A stretch of DNA of 34,402 bases from a virus. The notes beneath the pieces were generated by a model, which did not search any database, had not been told where the DNA came from, and saw only the letters and a list, made by a program, of their open reading frames with translations. The stretch is from the IMG/VR virus record IMGVR_UViG_3300044799_000414, positions 1 to 34,402 of that record. One strand, written 5' to 3'. This document shows positions 14,694-22,407 of this stretch, one piece after another. The translations under genes and the position numbers were made by a program. Within the stretch, counting starts at the first letter, position 1, and each line of letters starts with the position of its first letter.

Positions 14694-14989
14694 GCGGAGG
14701 ACCTCCTTGCTGCGCATGTCGGGCAGATGATGACATCACCTGCTGTGATCGCACCGCAGGATACGCAGGAGGCCTCGTCTTTCAGCTTCCTGAAGAGCTC
14801 GTCGACGAAGATCGGCTGCTCCGTTCTTTGCTTGAACATCCTGAGCGGCGGGCGTTCATGGAGAGGTGCCACCTGATGCCCGAATTCCGTCGGGTTGTAA
14901 TAGCACTCGAGTACCCTCGAGATCTTGCACCGCTCATCGGAGCTCAGGTGCTCGCACTTGTAACACGGATGCATCTGCTTCTTCAGCAT
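14690..14989 (-). CDS. 99-residue protein with two zinc sites
   Basis: The N-terminal cysteines are CYKCEHLSSDERC plus a further Cys in LECYYNP. The C-terminus has CVSCGAITAGDVIICPTCA, a complete zinc ribbon of the rubredoxin-knuckle type. A basic helical segment lies between. The start at 14989 (MLKKQMHP) overlaps the YkgJ-like stop by seven bases. Confidence 0.72.
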   Translation of the reverse strand: MLKKQMHPCYKCEHLSSDERCKISRVLECYYNPTEFGHQVAPLHERPPLRMFKQRTEQPIFVDELFRKLKDEASCVSCGAITAGDVIICPTCAARRSSA

Positions 14990-15402
14990 GCTGAGGCCTC
15001 CGTAGACCTGTGGGCGTTCTTCTTGCGCTTGATCAGCTCCGCGAACAACTTGTCGATCTGATCCTTGGTGAGAATCTTCTCGGGCTTGATGTAGGGGCAC
15101 GGGAGCTTCTCGGCGAGACCTTGGAGTCTGCAGATGAGCGGCCGGACGGGATAGATCATGCATCTGTCGTTCTCGACATAGGGGCACGTGACGCCGGAGT
15201 AATCCCCGCTCACGACCGCCTTCAGAATGTCGGCGGGGGTGATGCATTGCGATTTGTATTCCATCGCGTGCTCTTTCAGGTAACTCCTGATATTCGTATC
15301 TTCCACATCGGACCATTGGATCGGGCCGCAACACTCCGAACAGTGTTCTTTGCAGGTGAAAGGTGGGACTTTCGCATACAGCCTTTCAAGGCGTGCTATC
15401 AA
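14983..15402 (-). CDS. YkgJ-like cysteine cluster protein
   Basis: This 139-residue protein matches the YkgJ (zinc/iron-chelating) family. It has CKEHCSECC near the N-terminus, then CPYVENDRCMIYPVRPLICR in the middle, followed by a further Cys-Pro. The family binds a metal cluster of uncertain chemistry. The start is set at TTG 15402: GGAGGG lies six bases upstream and the codon overlaps the previous stop as TTGA. A GTG at 15432 is the alternative. Such genes are widespread in archaea and some viruses. Confidence 0.82.
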   Translation of the reverse strand: MIARLERLYAKVPPFTCKEHCSECCGPIQWSDVEDTNIRSYLKEHAMEYKSQCITPADILKAVVSGDYSGVTCPYVENDRCMIYPVRPLICRLQGLAEKLPCPYIKPEKILTKDQIDKLFAELIKRKKNAHRSTEASAC

Positions 15403-15539
15403 GTGTTTCCCTCCATAGATCCGCGAACCCACTTCCTTGCCTCTCTCCTGGCGCGCCTTCTGCCCTCGCCGTTCGCCATGAGTCTGGCGACGTATCGCTG
15501 GCGAATCGTGGCGACGGAGGCCTTCTCCTCCTGGTTCAT
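15399..15539 (-). CDS. 46-residue basic helical peptide
   Basis: It reads MNQEEKASVATIRQRY and then an arginine-rich helix (EGRRRARREARKW). It is coupled by ATGA upstream and by TTGA to the YkgJ-like gene downstream. Its charge suggests RNA or DNA binding. No family is recognised. Confidence 0.65.
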   Translation of the reverse strand: MNQEEKASVATIRQRYVARLMANGEGRRRARREARKWVRGSMEGNT

Positions 15540-15766
15540 GCGGTGTTCGCCTCCTTCGCCGGCGCCGCGACCGGATGCGGCAGGGCGACCTCGGCGAACG
15601 ATCTCAGGTTGATCATAGTCTGGATGTTCTTGATGGACTCGGCCTCGTCTCGGCTGTTGACATAGACCTTGATCCGTCCGTTCGCCGGTCCGAACTCGAT
15701 GCTGTCCTTGCGCTCCTCGAGCTCGAGTAGTCTCTGCAGGAGCACGGCGGAAGTATCAGTGCTCAT
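15536..15766 (-). CDS. Small paired-family protein, copy B
   Basis: A 76-residue protein with a leucine-rich N-terminal helix (SAVLLQRLLELEER), the shared SIEF...IKVYV core, a helix, and an alanine/proline tail. It is a diverged copy of the protein at 14297-14524. ATGA overlaps on both sides fix its boundaries. Function unknown. Confidence 0.72.
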   Translation of the reverse strand: MSTDTSAVLLQRLLELEERKDSIEFGPANGRIKVYVNSRDEAESIKNIQTMINLRSFAEVALPHPVAAPAKEANTA

Positions 15767-16317
15767 GCCTTGGCCTCCTGCGGGGTCATGGGCACGATCT
15801 TGCCGTCGAAGTTCAGGAAGATCCTGCACTCGAAACATGCCTGGTACTTCCTGATGCGCACCTTTCCGGTCTTCGGGTTCGTCTTCTCGGTCTCGGCATC
15901 GAGATCCGTGTTGCCGCAGCCTACCGTCGGGCACTTGTTCCATCGGAGCTTGGTGCGGTCATACGCCGGTTCGCCTTCGATCATCGACGGCGCGGGCTGC
16001 TCGTCTTTGACCGGCGGGGCAGCCGGCGTAGTTGGTTGCGATGCAGGAGGCGCATGCGCCGGTATCGGAGCCGGCTTGCTCGTCGGTGGCGTGACAGGAG
16101 TCTCTGCAGACGGTTTAGAAGGCCCTACCGGAGTCTGTGCGGGCACTGAGTCTTTGGGCGCTAGGAAAGGCCAAACCTTGTCGATCGTGATCATGACGCC
16201 GTTGATGGCGCGCACACGGGCATGTTCGTCCTTGATGAACGCGAATTGCGTCCAAGCGTGGCCATATATCACGCGGATGTCGTCGACTACGATCTTGCGG
16301 GCTTCTTGTGGTTCCAT
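15763..16317 (-). CDS. Two-domain protein with Pro-rich linker and zinc ribbon
   Basis: Of its 184 residues, about 1-50 form an alpha-helical domain (MEPQEARKIVVDD, ending in a VWPFLAP motif). Residues about 55-115 are a proline/alanine/threonine linker. The C-terminal 65 hold a zinc-ribbon-like unit with CPTVGC and ACFEC. The start at 16317 has AGGAAAG upstream; an in-frame ATG at 16410 would add 31 residues. If the ORF upstream is not real, this is the first gene of the leftward early operon. Confidence 0.75.
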   Translation of the reverse strand: MEPQEARKIVVDDIRVIYGHAWTQFAFIKDEHARVRAINGVMITIDKVWPFLAPKDSVPAQTPVGPSKPSAETPVTPPTSKPAPIPAHAPPASQPTTPAAPPVKDEQPAPSMIEGEPAYDRTKLRWNKCPTVGCGNTDLDAETEKTNPKTGKVRIRKYQACFECRIFLNFDGKIVPMTPQEAKA

Positions 16318-16733
16318 GGATTCACTTTCCTTTCGTTGATGAGAGTGGAGGCCTCGGAGAAGTGAAGGCGCGGGGTGCGCGCCAACCTGTTTTGAATCCG
16401 AGTCCTCCATGTTAGCGAGTGAAAGAAGAATTGGTAGAGGGCCCGGACTTGGTGGTTCGACGATTGATCAACATGGCCTACTGCGTCAACGATGTCCGGG
16501 TCCCCATGATGGGTGGGCGACTGGTGTGGGGTACACTGAACGGAGTGAATGAATCGCAGCCTCCGACCCGATCGCCCATGATGGAATGAGAAGGATTGCG
16601 TCGGGTGGAGTCGCACCACCTCCACGAGCTCATGAGGCTCGGATGCTGCTGGTACACCACGACGCAACGGTGTACACGACGGTATATACCGAGGTGTATA
16701 CACTGTATGCAATACATGCAAGGAGGACGTCAT
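16287..16733 (-). CDS. Doubtful ORF across the control region, 148 residues
   Basis: The start at 16733 looks good: GGAGG lies seven bases upstream and the ATG overlaps the previous stop as ATGA. The product, however, is rich in His, Arg, Ser and Pro, shows no domain, and its first 30 codons are made of the palindromic array at 16670-16716. It also overlaps the next gene by 31 bases. It may be a translated leader or a fortuitous frame; the region could equally be an untranslated leader of about 340 bases. Confidence 0.35.
   Translation of the reverse strand: MTSSLHVLHTVYTPRYIPSCTPLRRGVPAASEPHELVEVVRLHPTQSFSFHHGRSGRRLRFIHSVQCTPHQSPTHHGDPDIVDAVGHVDQSSNHQVRALYQFFFHSLTWRTRIQNRLARTPRLHFSEASTLINERKVNPWNHKKPARS
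16670..16716. promoter_or_regulatory. Array of four palindromes (probable operator)
   Basis: GTGTACAC (16670-16677), GGTATATACC (16681-16690), GTGTATACAC (16694-16703) and TGTAT-gca-ATACA (16704-16716) stand in a row with centres 11-13 bases apart. The TATATA cores could also act as archaeal TATA elements for the leftward early operon. GTACAC half-sites recur near 16530 and 16651. Together this looks like a repressor operator over an early promoter. Confidence 0.6.
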
Positions 16734-16870
16734 AGGAGGTCCTCCGCGAGCACGAGCCAATCATCATTGAGAAGCTGCGCTAGGTAGATCTCGTACCGAT
16801 CAAGCGGCTTTTCGTACGCAGGGAAACTTAGCCAGCGCAGAGGATGGAGCGAAGCAGTTATTACCTTCAC
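16730..16870 (-). CDS. 46-residue protein coupled to integrase
   Basis: The peptide MKVITASLHPLRW...LAEDLL starts at GTG 16870, overlapping the integrase stop as GTGA, and ends in an ATGA junction. It has a plausible composition with an acidic, helical C-terminus (YEIYLAQLLNDDW). Its position suggests a partner of the recombinase, such as a directionality factor, but there is no HTH and the role is only a guess. Confidence 0.6.
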   Translation of the reverse strand: MKVITASLHPLRWLSFPAYEKPLDRYEIYLAQLLNDDWLVLAEDLL

Positions 16871-17736
16871 CGGAGAACTGGCGTCTTCGCGAACGTACAG
16901 TTTTCGGGTATTCGGACCATCTCCATGACCTTCCGCATGTCGCTCACGTTCAGCCCCAGATAGAGCCTCGTCATATCGATGCTCGAGTGTCCCATGAGCT
17001 CTGAGATCACGGTTATATTCGCGCCCGCGAGGAACCAATTCCGGCCGCATGTCCTCCGCAGATCGTGGTGCGAGATCCTCTTCCCGAAGACCTCTGAGAA
17101 CTCCTCGAGTTCGCGGTTCGAAGTCGAGAGTCCGATGCCGAACAGAAGGGCCTTCTCGTCTTGGTCCAAGGACGTCAGATATTCCGTGAGCACCGGAACC
17201 ATGTCCTTGTGGATTGGGACTGACCGTTCCTTGTGCCCCTTCCCCTGGACCCGGATCTCTCCTCGAGCTAGACCATCGAGGACATCCCGGATCGTCAAGC
17301 GCAAGACCTCGATCCTCCTCAGAGCCATCAGGAGCTCCAGACCGATGATCACGCGCTGCCTCGGATTCATTGGCGTGCAGAAGACCTGTTCCGTCTCCTC
17401 CGGAGTCAACCATCGAACCCGTGTCCTCGCGGACCCGCGAATCCTGACCTTGAGCCCGAGCACCGTCGGGTTCTCGAAGCAGATCAGGAAGCCACGGAGC
17501 ACCGCCCACACGAATCTCTGATAGGCTGCGCTCTTCTGTTTGAACTGGTCCAGGAAGCCCTGCACGAGCTCCCGGTTGATCTTGCCCACAGACTTCACTC
17601 CTCGAGTCTCGCTGAACACCAGGAACATCATAAGGACGTTTCGCGTCTTCATGATATACTCTCGGGTGAGACTCTCCTCCTCCATTTGTCTCAGACGCTG
17701 GCCAATCTCCCGACGCATCCGGGAGTTGTCGTACAT
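16867..17736 (-). CDS. Tyrosine recombinase / integrase (XerA-like)
   Basis: The 289-residue protein has an N-terminal SAM-like core-binding domain (about 1-105) and a C-terminal catalytic domain. The active-site set is visible: Arg in ALRRIEVLRL, Lys in GKGHKERSVPI, the HDLRR box, GH in LMGHSSIDMT, and the Tyr nucleophile in TRLYLGL. This set and length match archaeal XerA and viral integrases. It should catalyse integration and excision of the viral genome. GGGGGG sits eight bases before the ATG at 17736. Transcription probably starts near 17860 from the TATA box at 17882-17889, leaving a leader of about 120 bases. An attachment site was not identified. Confidence 0.93.
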   Translation of the reverse strand: MYDNSRMRREIGQRLRQMEEESLTREYIMKTRNVLMMFLVFSETRGVKSVGKINRELVQGFLDQFKQKSAAYQRFVWAVLRGFLICFENPTVLGLKVRIRGSARTRVRWLTPEETEQVFCTPMNPRQRVIIGLELLMALRRIEVLRLTIRDVLDGLARGEIRVQGKGHKERSVPIHKDMVPVLTEYLTSLDQDEKALLFGIGLSTSNRELEEFSEVFGKRISHHDLRRTCGRNWFLAGANITVISELMGHSSIDMTRLYLGLNVSDMRKVMEMVRIPENCTFAKTPVLR

Positions 17737-17878
17737 CGTCCGAACCCCCCATGACCTTGAGGGCTATATCAGAATCGCTGACAGATTGACCATGAGAATA
17801 CAATGCTGCTTCCCGTTCGTTTGCTTCAAGCACCCCGAGGCCTTCCTTCACTTTAGTTGAGAACGGTATGATTCTGAG

Positions 17879-17919
17879 AGGTATTTATACCTTCTTTGAT
17901 GCCTTTACCTAAGAAGGTA
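17879..17919. promoter_or_regulatory. Operator-like inverted repeats between divergent genes
   Basis: There are two inverted repeats: AGGTAT-TT-ATACCT (17879-17892) and TACCT-AAGA-AGGTA (17906-17919). In addition ATACCTTC (17887-17894) is the exact complement of GAAGGTAT (17913-17920). A further GGTAT lies near 17866. The sites lie between and over the two divergent TATA boxes, as expected for a switch bound by the neighbouring winged-helix protein. Confidence 0.65.
17882..17889 (-). promoter_or_regulatory. Leftward archaeal TATA box (integrase promoter)
   Basis: Read leftward the sequence is TATAAATA, a good archaeal box A. A start about 25 bases downstream would fall near 17860. It lies inside the inverted repeat AGGTAT-TT-ATACCT (17879-17892), so a protein bound there would cover the promoter. 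Confidence 0.65.
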
Positions 17920-17929
17920 TTTGACTGGC

Positions 17930-17939
17930 TATATATAAA
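17930..17939 (+). promoter_or_regulatory. Rightward archaeal TATA box
   Basis: TATATATAAA is a near-ideal archaeal TATA box. A start about 25 bases downstream falls near 17960, just upstream of the ATG codons at 17972 and 17978, so the transcript would have a leader of only a few to about 20 bases. This makes the ATG at 17939 an unlikely start. Confidence 0.7.
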
Positions 17940-17971
17940 TGCAAACGTATATTTGCCTGACCGCGAATGCG

Positions 17972-18313
17972 ATGTTGATGCAGCTCGTGTTCAGAGACCT
18001 AGAAAGCTATACAGCATCCGTCGCGGCGCTGATCTATCTCCGACGAAAGGCCTTGGGAAAGGCCTACAAGAACGAGATCGAATACGAGATGCATATCCAG
18101 GCTAACACGGCGACGCGCACCCTGGATTTTCTCCGTAACATCAAGTTAGTGCAGGTTGTGGAACCCACAACAGATGAGAAGATCCCGAATGTTCGGCATT
18201 TATACATGCTGACAGATAACGGCCGCCGAGTCGCCGACATCCTGCATCGGGCGGAATGCGCCCTCGCGGAAGAGAGAAAGGCCGGGACTATCCCAACCGA
18301 ACTCGAAGGGTGA
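17972..18313 (+). CDS. Winged-helix regulator, candidate repressor
   Basis: The 113-residue protein has a winged-helix layout: SVAALIYLRRKALGKAYKNEI, then a recognition helix region, IQANTATRTLDFLRNIKLV, and a wing with HLYMLTDNGRRVADIL. This resembles archaeal PadR/MarR-like regulators. I set the start at ATG 17972 (MLMQLVF), with 17978 as an alternative; the ATG at 17939 is in frame but overlaps the TATA box. It is one of only two rightward genes, divergent from the integrase with inverted repeats between, so it is the best candidate for the lysogeny repressor. Confidence 0.82.
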   Translation: MLMQLVFRDLESYTASVAALIYLRRKALGKAYKNEIEYEMHIQANTATRTLDFLRNIKLVQVVEPTTDEKIPNVRHLYMLTDNGRRVADILHRAECALAEERKAGTIPTELEG

Positions 18314-18318
18314 GAGTT

Positions 18319-18672
18319 ATGCTGACTGAATGTCGAAAATGTGGCCACGCGAATGCGTCCGCGATGGGATATTGCGGCAATTGCGGGACTCAGTTCGATG
18401 GCAATGAAAAGAAGATTGAGGAGCCGAGGGTTTATTCGCACACCGTGGCGGAACAGGCGCCGTTCGAGGAGCGCGGGCGGATCTCATTGTTGCTGTATCT
18501 GGGCGCGGGGATAATCGCGTTCAGCGGCGTGATGTATGCGGCTACAATCAATTCGACGGTGCTGTGGGGCTTTCTCCCCAACTACAGTTACTATGCGCAG
18601 GCGATCGGCGTGATCGGGTTCGCAATCGCTTTGGTAGGTCTTGCACGCCAAGCCAGACGGATGATCGAGTAG
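18319..18672 (+). CDS. Zinc-ribbon membrane protein
   Basis: The 117-residue product begins with a zinc ribbon, CRKCGHANASAMGYCGNCG, followed by a charged linker. Two membrane helices follow at about residues 57-77 (LLLYLGAGIIAFSGVMYAA) and about 88-108 (YAQAIGVIGFAIALVGLA). Zinc-ribbon plus membrane-helix proteins of this kind are common in archaea. It follows the regulator by five bases and is probably expressed in the lysogen, so a surface-exclusion or signalling role is conceivable. It ends two bases from the convergent tail hub gene. Confidence 0.8.
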   Translation: MLTECRKCGHANASAMGYCGNCGTQFDGNEKKIEEPRVYSHTVAEQAPFEERGRISLLLYLGAGIIAFSGVMYAATINSTVLWGFLPNYSYYAQAIGVIGFAIALVGLARQARRMIE

Positions 18673-18674
18673 AC

Positions 18675-21044
18675 CTAAGCTGCCTTCGTCGAGAAGTCCA
18701 CGATCAGGCGTTGCGTCTTCCACTTGTAGAAAGATTCGTTTCGCAGACCGCTGACCAAGTCATAGTATAGGAGCGGGGTGCCATCTGCGGCAAAGAGCCC
18801 GAGCTCTGTGATCGGCGTGCCGTCGATCGTGAACCCGTTGCCTGCCTCGAACTCAGCATGGTAGATATAGAGATTCAGATCGGAATTGCCAGAATAGTCC
18901 GCCGAACGATAGAGAGCGCAAAGTACGGGCCATGCGGAGAGTTGATTGAAACTAGCATCCATGAACGCCATGTAGACGGGTGTCGTGATGAAAGCGGTAT
19001 TCACATGACAAGCGAAGTAGAGATTGACCGCCGTGCCAACCTCGGCAATGAAGGCCTCTGTCCGGTCGGTCTTGAGGAAGGTCTTGCTCGGGCGGTTCTC
19101 GATGTTGGACCAGATGTTGCTCAGAGTGATCTCGGTCTCGTTTTCATGCACTACGATGCCGCGGACCTTGAATAACTCCTGGAAGATCCCCAAGGGACTG
19201 ATCGTGAGCCCGACGATCTTCCCGCTGCCGAAGGATCCGCTGCCCCAGGTGATGTCGAACAGATCCGGGTAGACGCCGCTCACGCGGATGGTCCCTTCCC
19301 AGGTGTTGCGCCGGTAGGAGTCGATTGCTGCATAGCCTCGTCTGAAACCATCGGTCAAGGTGACGATGTTCTGATCCGAGATCTTCTCCATGTTCGTGAA
19401 GTCTTCCATCTGCGTGGCGAAAGAAGTCCCGCCTGCAAGGGCCTTATCGGAAACGGTGAGCACGATCGGATTCCCATTTGCATCCTTGCCACCGATTATT
19501 CTGATGGTCGCCGGACGCACATCCGTCTGTTTGACGAGACCTGTGTAGTCGATGATCCGATGTTCGTTATCCACGACACCATCTGTTCCATAATTGAAGG
19601 TGAAGGCAGCGGGCGTGTCACCGAGGCTCAATCGTTTCCCCCAGCCGATGTATTGAACTCCGGAGATCTCTTGATGTGCGAAGGCGTGCTGATATCCAGA
19701 CCAGGACCCGGATGTCTCCCAGACATCGGCGAGTTCCTTGAAGCAGTCGATGAGCTTCTTCCCAACTGTGTTGTAAGTGTTGAACGTGATCAGCTGATTA
19801 CCACTCGTCCAGGAATAGATATCACCAACCAGACCTGCAAGAGCATCGCAGATGTTCTGATGGGTGATGGTGTTGTAGTAGTAGGAGACATTCCCGCGGT
19901 AGAGAGTGTAATAAGTATCTACCGTCGTAATCGGAATGTCATTGCTTGCGAAGAGGATGCGGTCATTCGGTGCATCGAACATATACTTGTCTGGCGGGAC
20001 TTCGTCGTAGTTCGTGAAGTCGAATCGAAGGTTCATGTTCCTGTCGGCAATCGATTCGGTCCAGGTCCCTCCGGTGACTTTCTTGTACCAGTAGCGGTCG
20101 GTGAACGGGTTGGCCGCAACGCCGGCGTGGAAGACGATCGCGACCAGGTCTCCGATGATTGTAGCATCGCATTTCCAGACGACCCAGTACTTCGTTGCCC
20201 TTTTCAATTGAACTGGCTCGGAAGCAGCATTCGTGAAATCTACCAGTACTGCTGTGTTGATATTCGTGCCGAGCCCCACATCATAGTCATGGTAGGCGAT
20301 ATCCACGCCGGTCGGCACACCATCATTGTCTCCCTGAATGGCACAATGGATATTTCCTGAAGTAGTTATGTTGACGCTCTGATAGTGATACTGCAATCCG
20401 ATCAATGCGTCGCCCTGACTCATGAACGCCTGCGCATCGGTCCAGAAATCGACCGTATCCCAGAGAGGATCGAGATAGGTTCCGGTCCCACTGAGAGAAA
20501 TCCGAATATCCGTGGTTGCAAAGCCGACCCGGACCATAGGAAGGGTGATGTCTGGTTCAGTTATTCCGGTGATTGCGCGCAGTCCAGCCGAATCGATATA
20601 AGGCTTGATCATGAGATCTCTGTAGTTTGAGAAGACCGTCTTGTTGTTTTCGCGATTGAATTTTTGGAGATAGTCGGCCGCGATGACCTGCAACATTCCG
20701 CCTGCCATTGGCCGCATTTCCGTGATCTTCCCGTAGAAGACCTGCGTCTTGGTCCCTGTGGAAGTGGGATAGACGGAATATCTAACATAATCTCCCATCT
20801 GCAGTGCGCCCGTGACGCTGTTCGACCAAAGAGCGCAGGAAGAACTGAGCAGATTCTCCGCGGCGACAATTGATGCGTTGTCGAGCGTGAGGGTCACGTT
20901 CGAGACGTTGTTCTCATCGTGTTCAAACGGTCGTGCCATGATGCCGCCGCCGATCGTGGCATCCGCCGTGGCCTTCGAAAGGGTGATGGTTCCTGCCGTA
21001 CCCTTGCGATACAGGATCACTTCGTAGCCGGTGTCGTCGGTCAT
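18675..21044 (-). CDS. Large tail hub / baseplate protein
   Basis: This is the largest protein (789 residues) and the last gene of the tail operon. The N-terminal ~150 residues resemble tail-hub domains, with LQMGDYVRYSVYP, VFYGKITEMRP and LQVIAADYLQKFNR. Residues about 190-330 read like a jelly-roll insertion of carbohydrate-binding type (HCAIQGDNDGVPTG; KRATKYWVVWKCD). A second hub-like part follows, then a C-terminal beta-rich module. It has no peptidase motif. I infer the tail-tip hub with a receptor-contact insertion. The ATG at 21044 overlaps the upstream stop by four bases. Confidence 0.75.
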   Translation of the reverse strand: MTDDTGYEVILYRKGTAGTITLSKATADATIGGGIMARPFEHDENNVSNVTLTLDNASIVAAENLLSSSCALWSNSVTGALQMGDYVRYSVYPTSTGTKTQVFYGKITEMRPMAGGMLQVIAADYLQKFNRENNKTVFSNYRDLMIKPYIDSAGLRAITGITEPDITLPMVRVGFATTDIRISLSGTGTYLDPLWDTVDFWTDAQAFMSQGDALIGLQYHYQSVNITTSGNIHCAIQGDNDGVPTGVDIAYHDYDVGLGTNINTAVLVDFTNAASEPVQLKRATKYWVVWKCDATIIGDLVAIVFHAGVAANPFTDRYWYKKVTGGTWTESIADRNMNLRFDFTNYDEVPPDKYMFDAPNDRILFASNDIPITTVDTYYTLYRGNVSYYYNTITHQNICDALAGLVGDIYSWTSGNQLITFNTYNTVGKKLIDCFKELADVWETSGSWSGYQHAFAHQEISGVQYIGWGKRLSLGDTPAAFTFNYGTDGVVDNEHRIIDYTGLVKQTDVRPATIRIIGGKDANGNPIVLTVSDKALAGGTSFATQMEDFTNMEKISDQNIVTLTDGFRRGYAAIDSYRRNTWEGTIRVSGVYPDLFDITWGSGSFGSGKIVGLTISPLGIFQELFKVRGIVVHENETEITLSNIWSNIENRPSKTFLKTDRTEAFIAEVGTAVNLYFACHVNTAFITTPVYMAFMDASFNQLSAWPVLCALYRSADYSGNSDLNLYIYHAEFEAGNGFTIDGTPITELGLFAADGTPLLYYDLVSGLRNESFYKWKTQRLIVDFSTKAA

Positions 21045-21823
21045 TGGTCCTCGATAAGAGTTATGGAGAAAGCCACGAACAGACTGCCCGGTTTAGGATC
21101 GAAACGCGGCTTGCCATCAAAGCGAAGTTTGGGAAAGTGGTGGCGCCTCGTATAGAGACCAAGACGCTGATTCGATTCCTGGAGCAATCTGATTGTGAGA
21201 AAATCCCAGCTATCCAATGGTATGTAGCCAGTGATCGTTATGGCGCCAGCATGACTCCCGCGCTGATAGACCCGCGAAGTTGACCGCCCATCTATTGGGT
21301 GCTCTATGACGATCGGATCCCGTGCCATCGGCTGTACCGTCAGGATCCAAGAACTAGTACTGTCGGTCGGGTCGTTGAACGAGACGCCGAGCAGCGCACC
21401 TCCACTCGTCGGCCCGGTCCCCAACCACCATCGATTGCCACGCATCTCGATATAGTCGAAGTTGAGAACTCTGGCATCGAAGCCGGGAATTCCGTATGCT
21501 ACCATGTCCCAAGGATGTGCGGGGTTTAGTGATGCGGATTTCAAGAGTCTCGGGGACGCGGCGGTTCCGTTCGATGAAACCGAATTGGTGCTCTGAGTGC
21601 CGATTACGAATGCTGAAGTGGCCGAATCCGTGAAAGTGAAGTCGGCGTTGAAAATGACACCGCCTCCATTCAGTTCGAGTCTGTCCATCTGCCATGCTAT
21701 GGGGACAGTGACTATGTGGCCCGTATCGACCATACCGGTGTCGTTGACTCCGGGCGCTACGCCGCCGATCCATGTAGTCGAAGTTTGCACATTTCCCGTC
21801 TGAGCCGAATGAATCGTTGCCAT
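21041..21823 (-). CDS. Distal tail protein (putative)
   Basis: This 260-residue protein sits between the tape-measure-like genes and the hub, the normal place of a distal tail protein. The N-terminus (TWIGGVAPGVNDTGMVDTGHIVTV) resembles the opening of G8/beta-helix proteins. The middle is beta rich and the C-terminus is basic (FPKLRFDGKPRFDPKPG). The assignment comes mainly from gene order. It starts in a TGATG overlap. Confidence 0.65.
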   Translation of the reverse strand: MATIHSAQTGNVQTSTTWIGGVAPGVNDTGMVDTGHIVTVPIAWQMDRLELNGGGVIFNADFTFTDSATSAFVIGTQSTNSVSSNGTAASPRLLKSASLNPAHPWDMVAYGIPGFDARVLNFDYIEMRGNRWWLGTGPTSGGALLGVSFNDPTDSTSSWILTVQPMARDPIVIEHPIDGRSTSRVYQRGSHAGAITITGYIPLDSWDFLTIRLLQESNQRLGLYTRRHHFPKLRFDGKPRFDPKPGSLFVAFSITLIEDQ

Positions 21824-22407
21824 CAGAGCCCTCCCATCGCCGCGAAAGCATCGCCTGAAACGCTCCTATACTGCGTCTGTGAAGCGGCAGAAGTGAAAGT
21901 CAGATTCTGAATTACATTCGTCGTCGAGGAGCTGTGTCCTCTCTGCGAGAGCAGGGCGGCGCTCGCCCCGACTGCAACGCCGATCCCGGCGGCAATCAGG
22001 CCGATGCTCAGAGGGTTCTTCAGCACCGTGAGGTAGCTTTCCACAGCTGCTAGATTGACCGATGCAACGGTGACCATGTCTATAACGGCTCCGATGCCCT
22101 TCCAGAACATGAACGCCCCATAGACCATCTCCGCCGCGAGACGGACCTTGTCCAAGTCCTTCGCCAACTGACCGTGGACGATGCCCAGCCCTTCCGCCCC
22201 ACTGATCAGTCTCGTCATTCCCATGTAGGTTGCGTGAACCGCTCCGAGAGTCTTCAAGAAGGCGATGCTCTGCGAGTCGATGCTCTGGGTAGTGCTCCTT
22301 ACCGAAGTGCCAAGCTTCTCTTGAGACCCGGCGAGGGCATTGGAGGTCGCGCTGACATTGTCGACCATGGTCCAGGTGAACTGTACTTCCCCGGTCGCGT
22401 CGGCCAT
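21823..22407 (-). CDS. Tape-measure-like protein 2 (short)
   Basis: The 194-residue protein opens MADATGEVQFTWTMVDNVSATSNAL, in the style of tape-measure proteins, followed by helices. A hydrophobic segment, LSIGLIAAGIGVAVGASAALL, sits near residue 145, and the tail is Ser/Thr rich. It shares its layout with the protein at 22597-23124. It is far shorter than usual tape measures (600-2000 residues). I chose ATG 22407 over the upstream in-frame start because it forms TGATG with the small ORF's stop. Confidence 0.65.
   Translation of the reverse strand: MADATGEVQFTWTMVDNVSATSNALAGSQEKLGTSVRSTTQSIDSQSIAFLKTLGAVHATYMGMTRLISGAEGLGIVHGQLAKDLDKVRLAAEMVYGAFMFWKGIGAVIDMVTVASVNLAAVESYLTVLKNPLSIGLIAAGIGVAVGASAALLSQRGHSSSTTNVIQNLTFTSAASQTQYRSVSGDAFAAMGGL

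Noticed and set aside
16391-16480. Possible tRNA or tRNA-derived attachment site near the integrase
   Set aside because: TTGAATCC- and GGTTCGA-like strings occur, but no T-stem, anticodon stem or acceptor pairing could be formed around them.
16730-17851. A 373-codon open frame antiphase to the integrase
   Set aside because: It spans the whole integrase in another frame and has the Arg/Gly/Pro-rich composition of a GC-driven shadow. Only its last 46 codons, with their own GTG start, look real.
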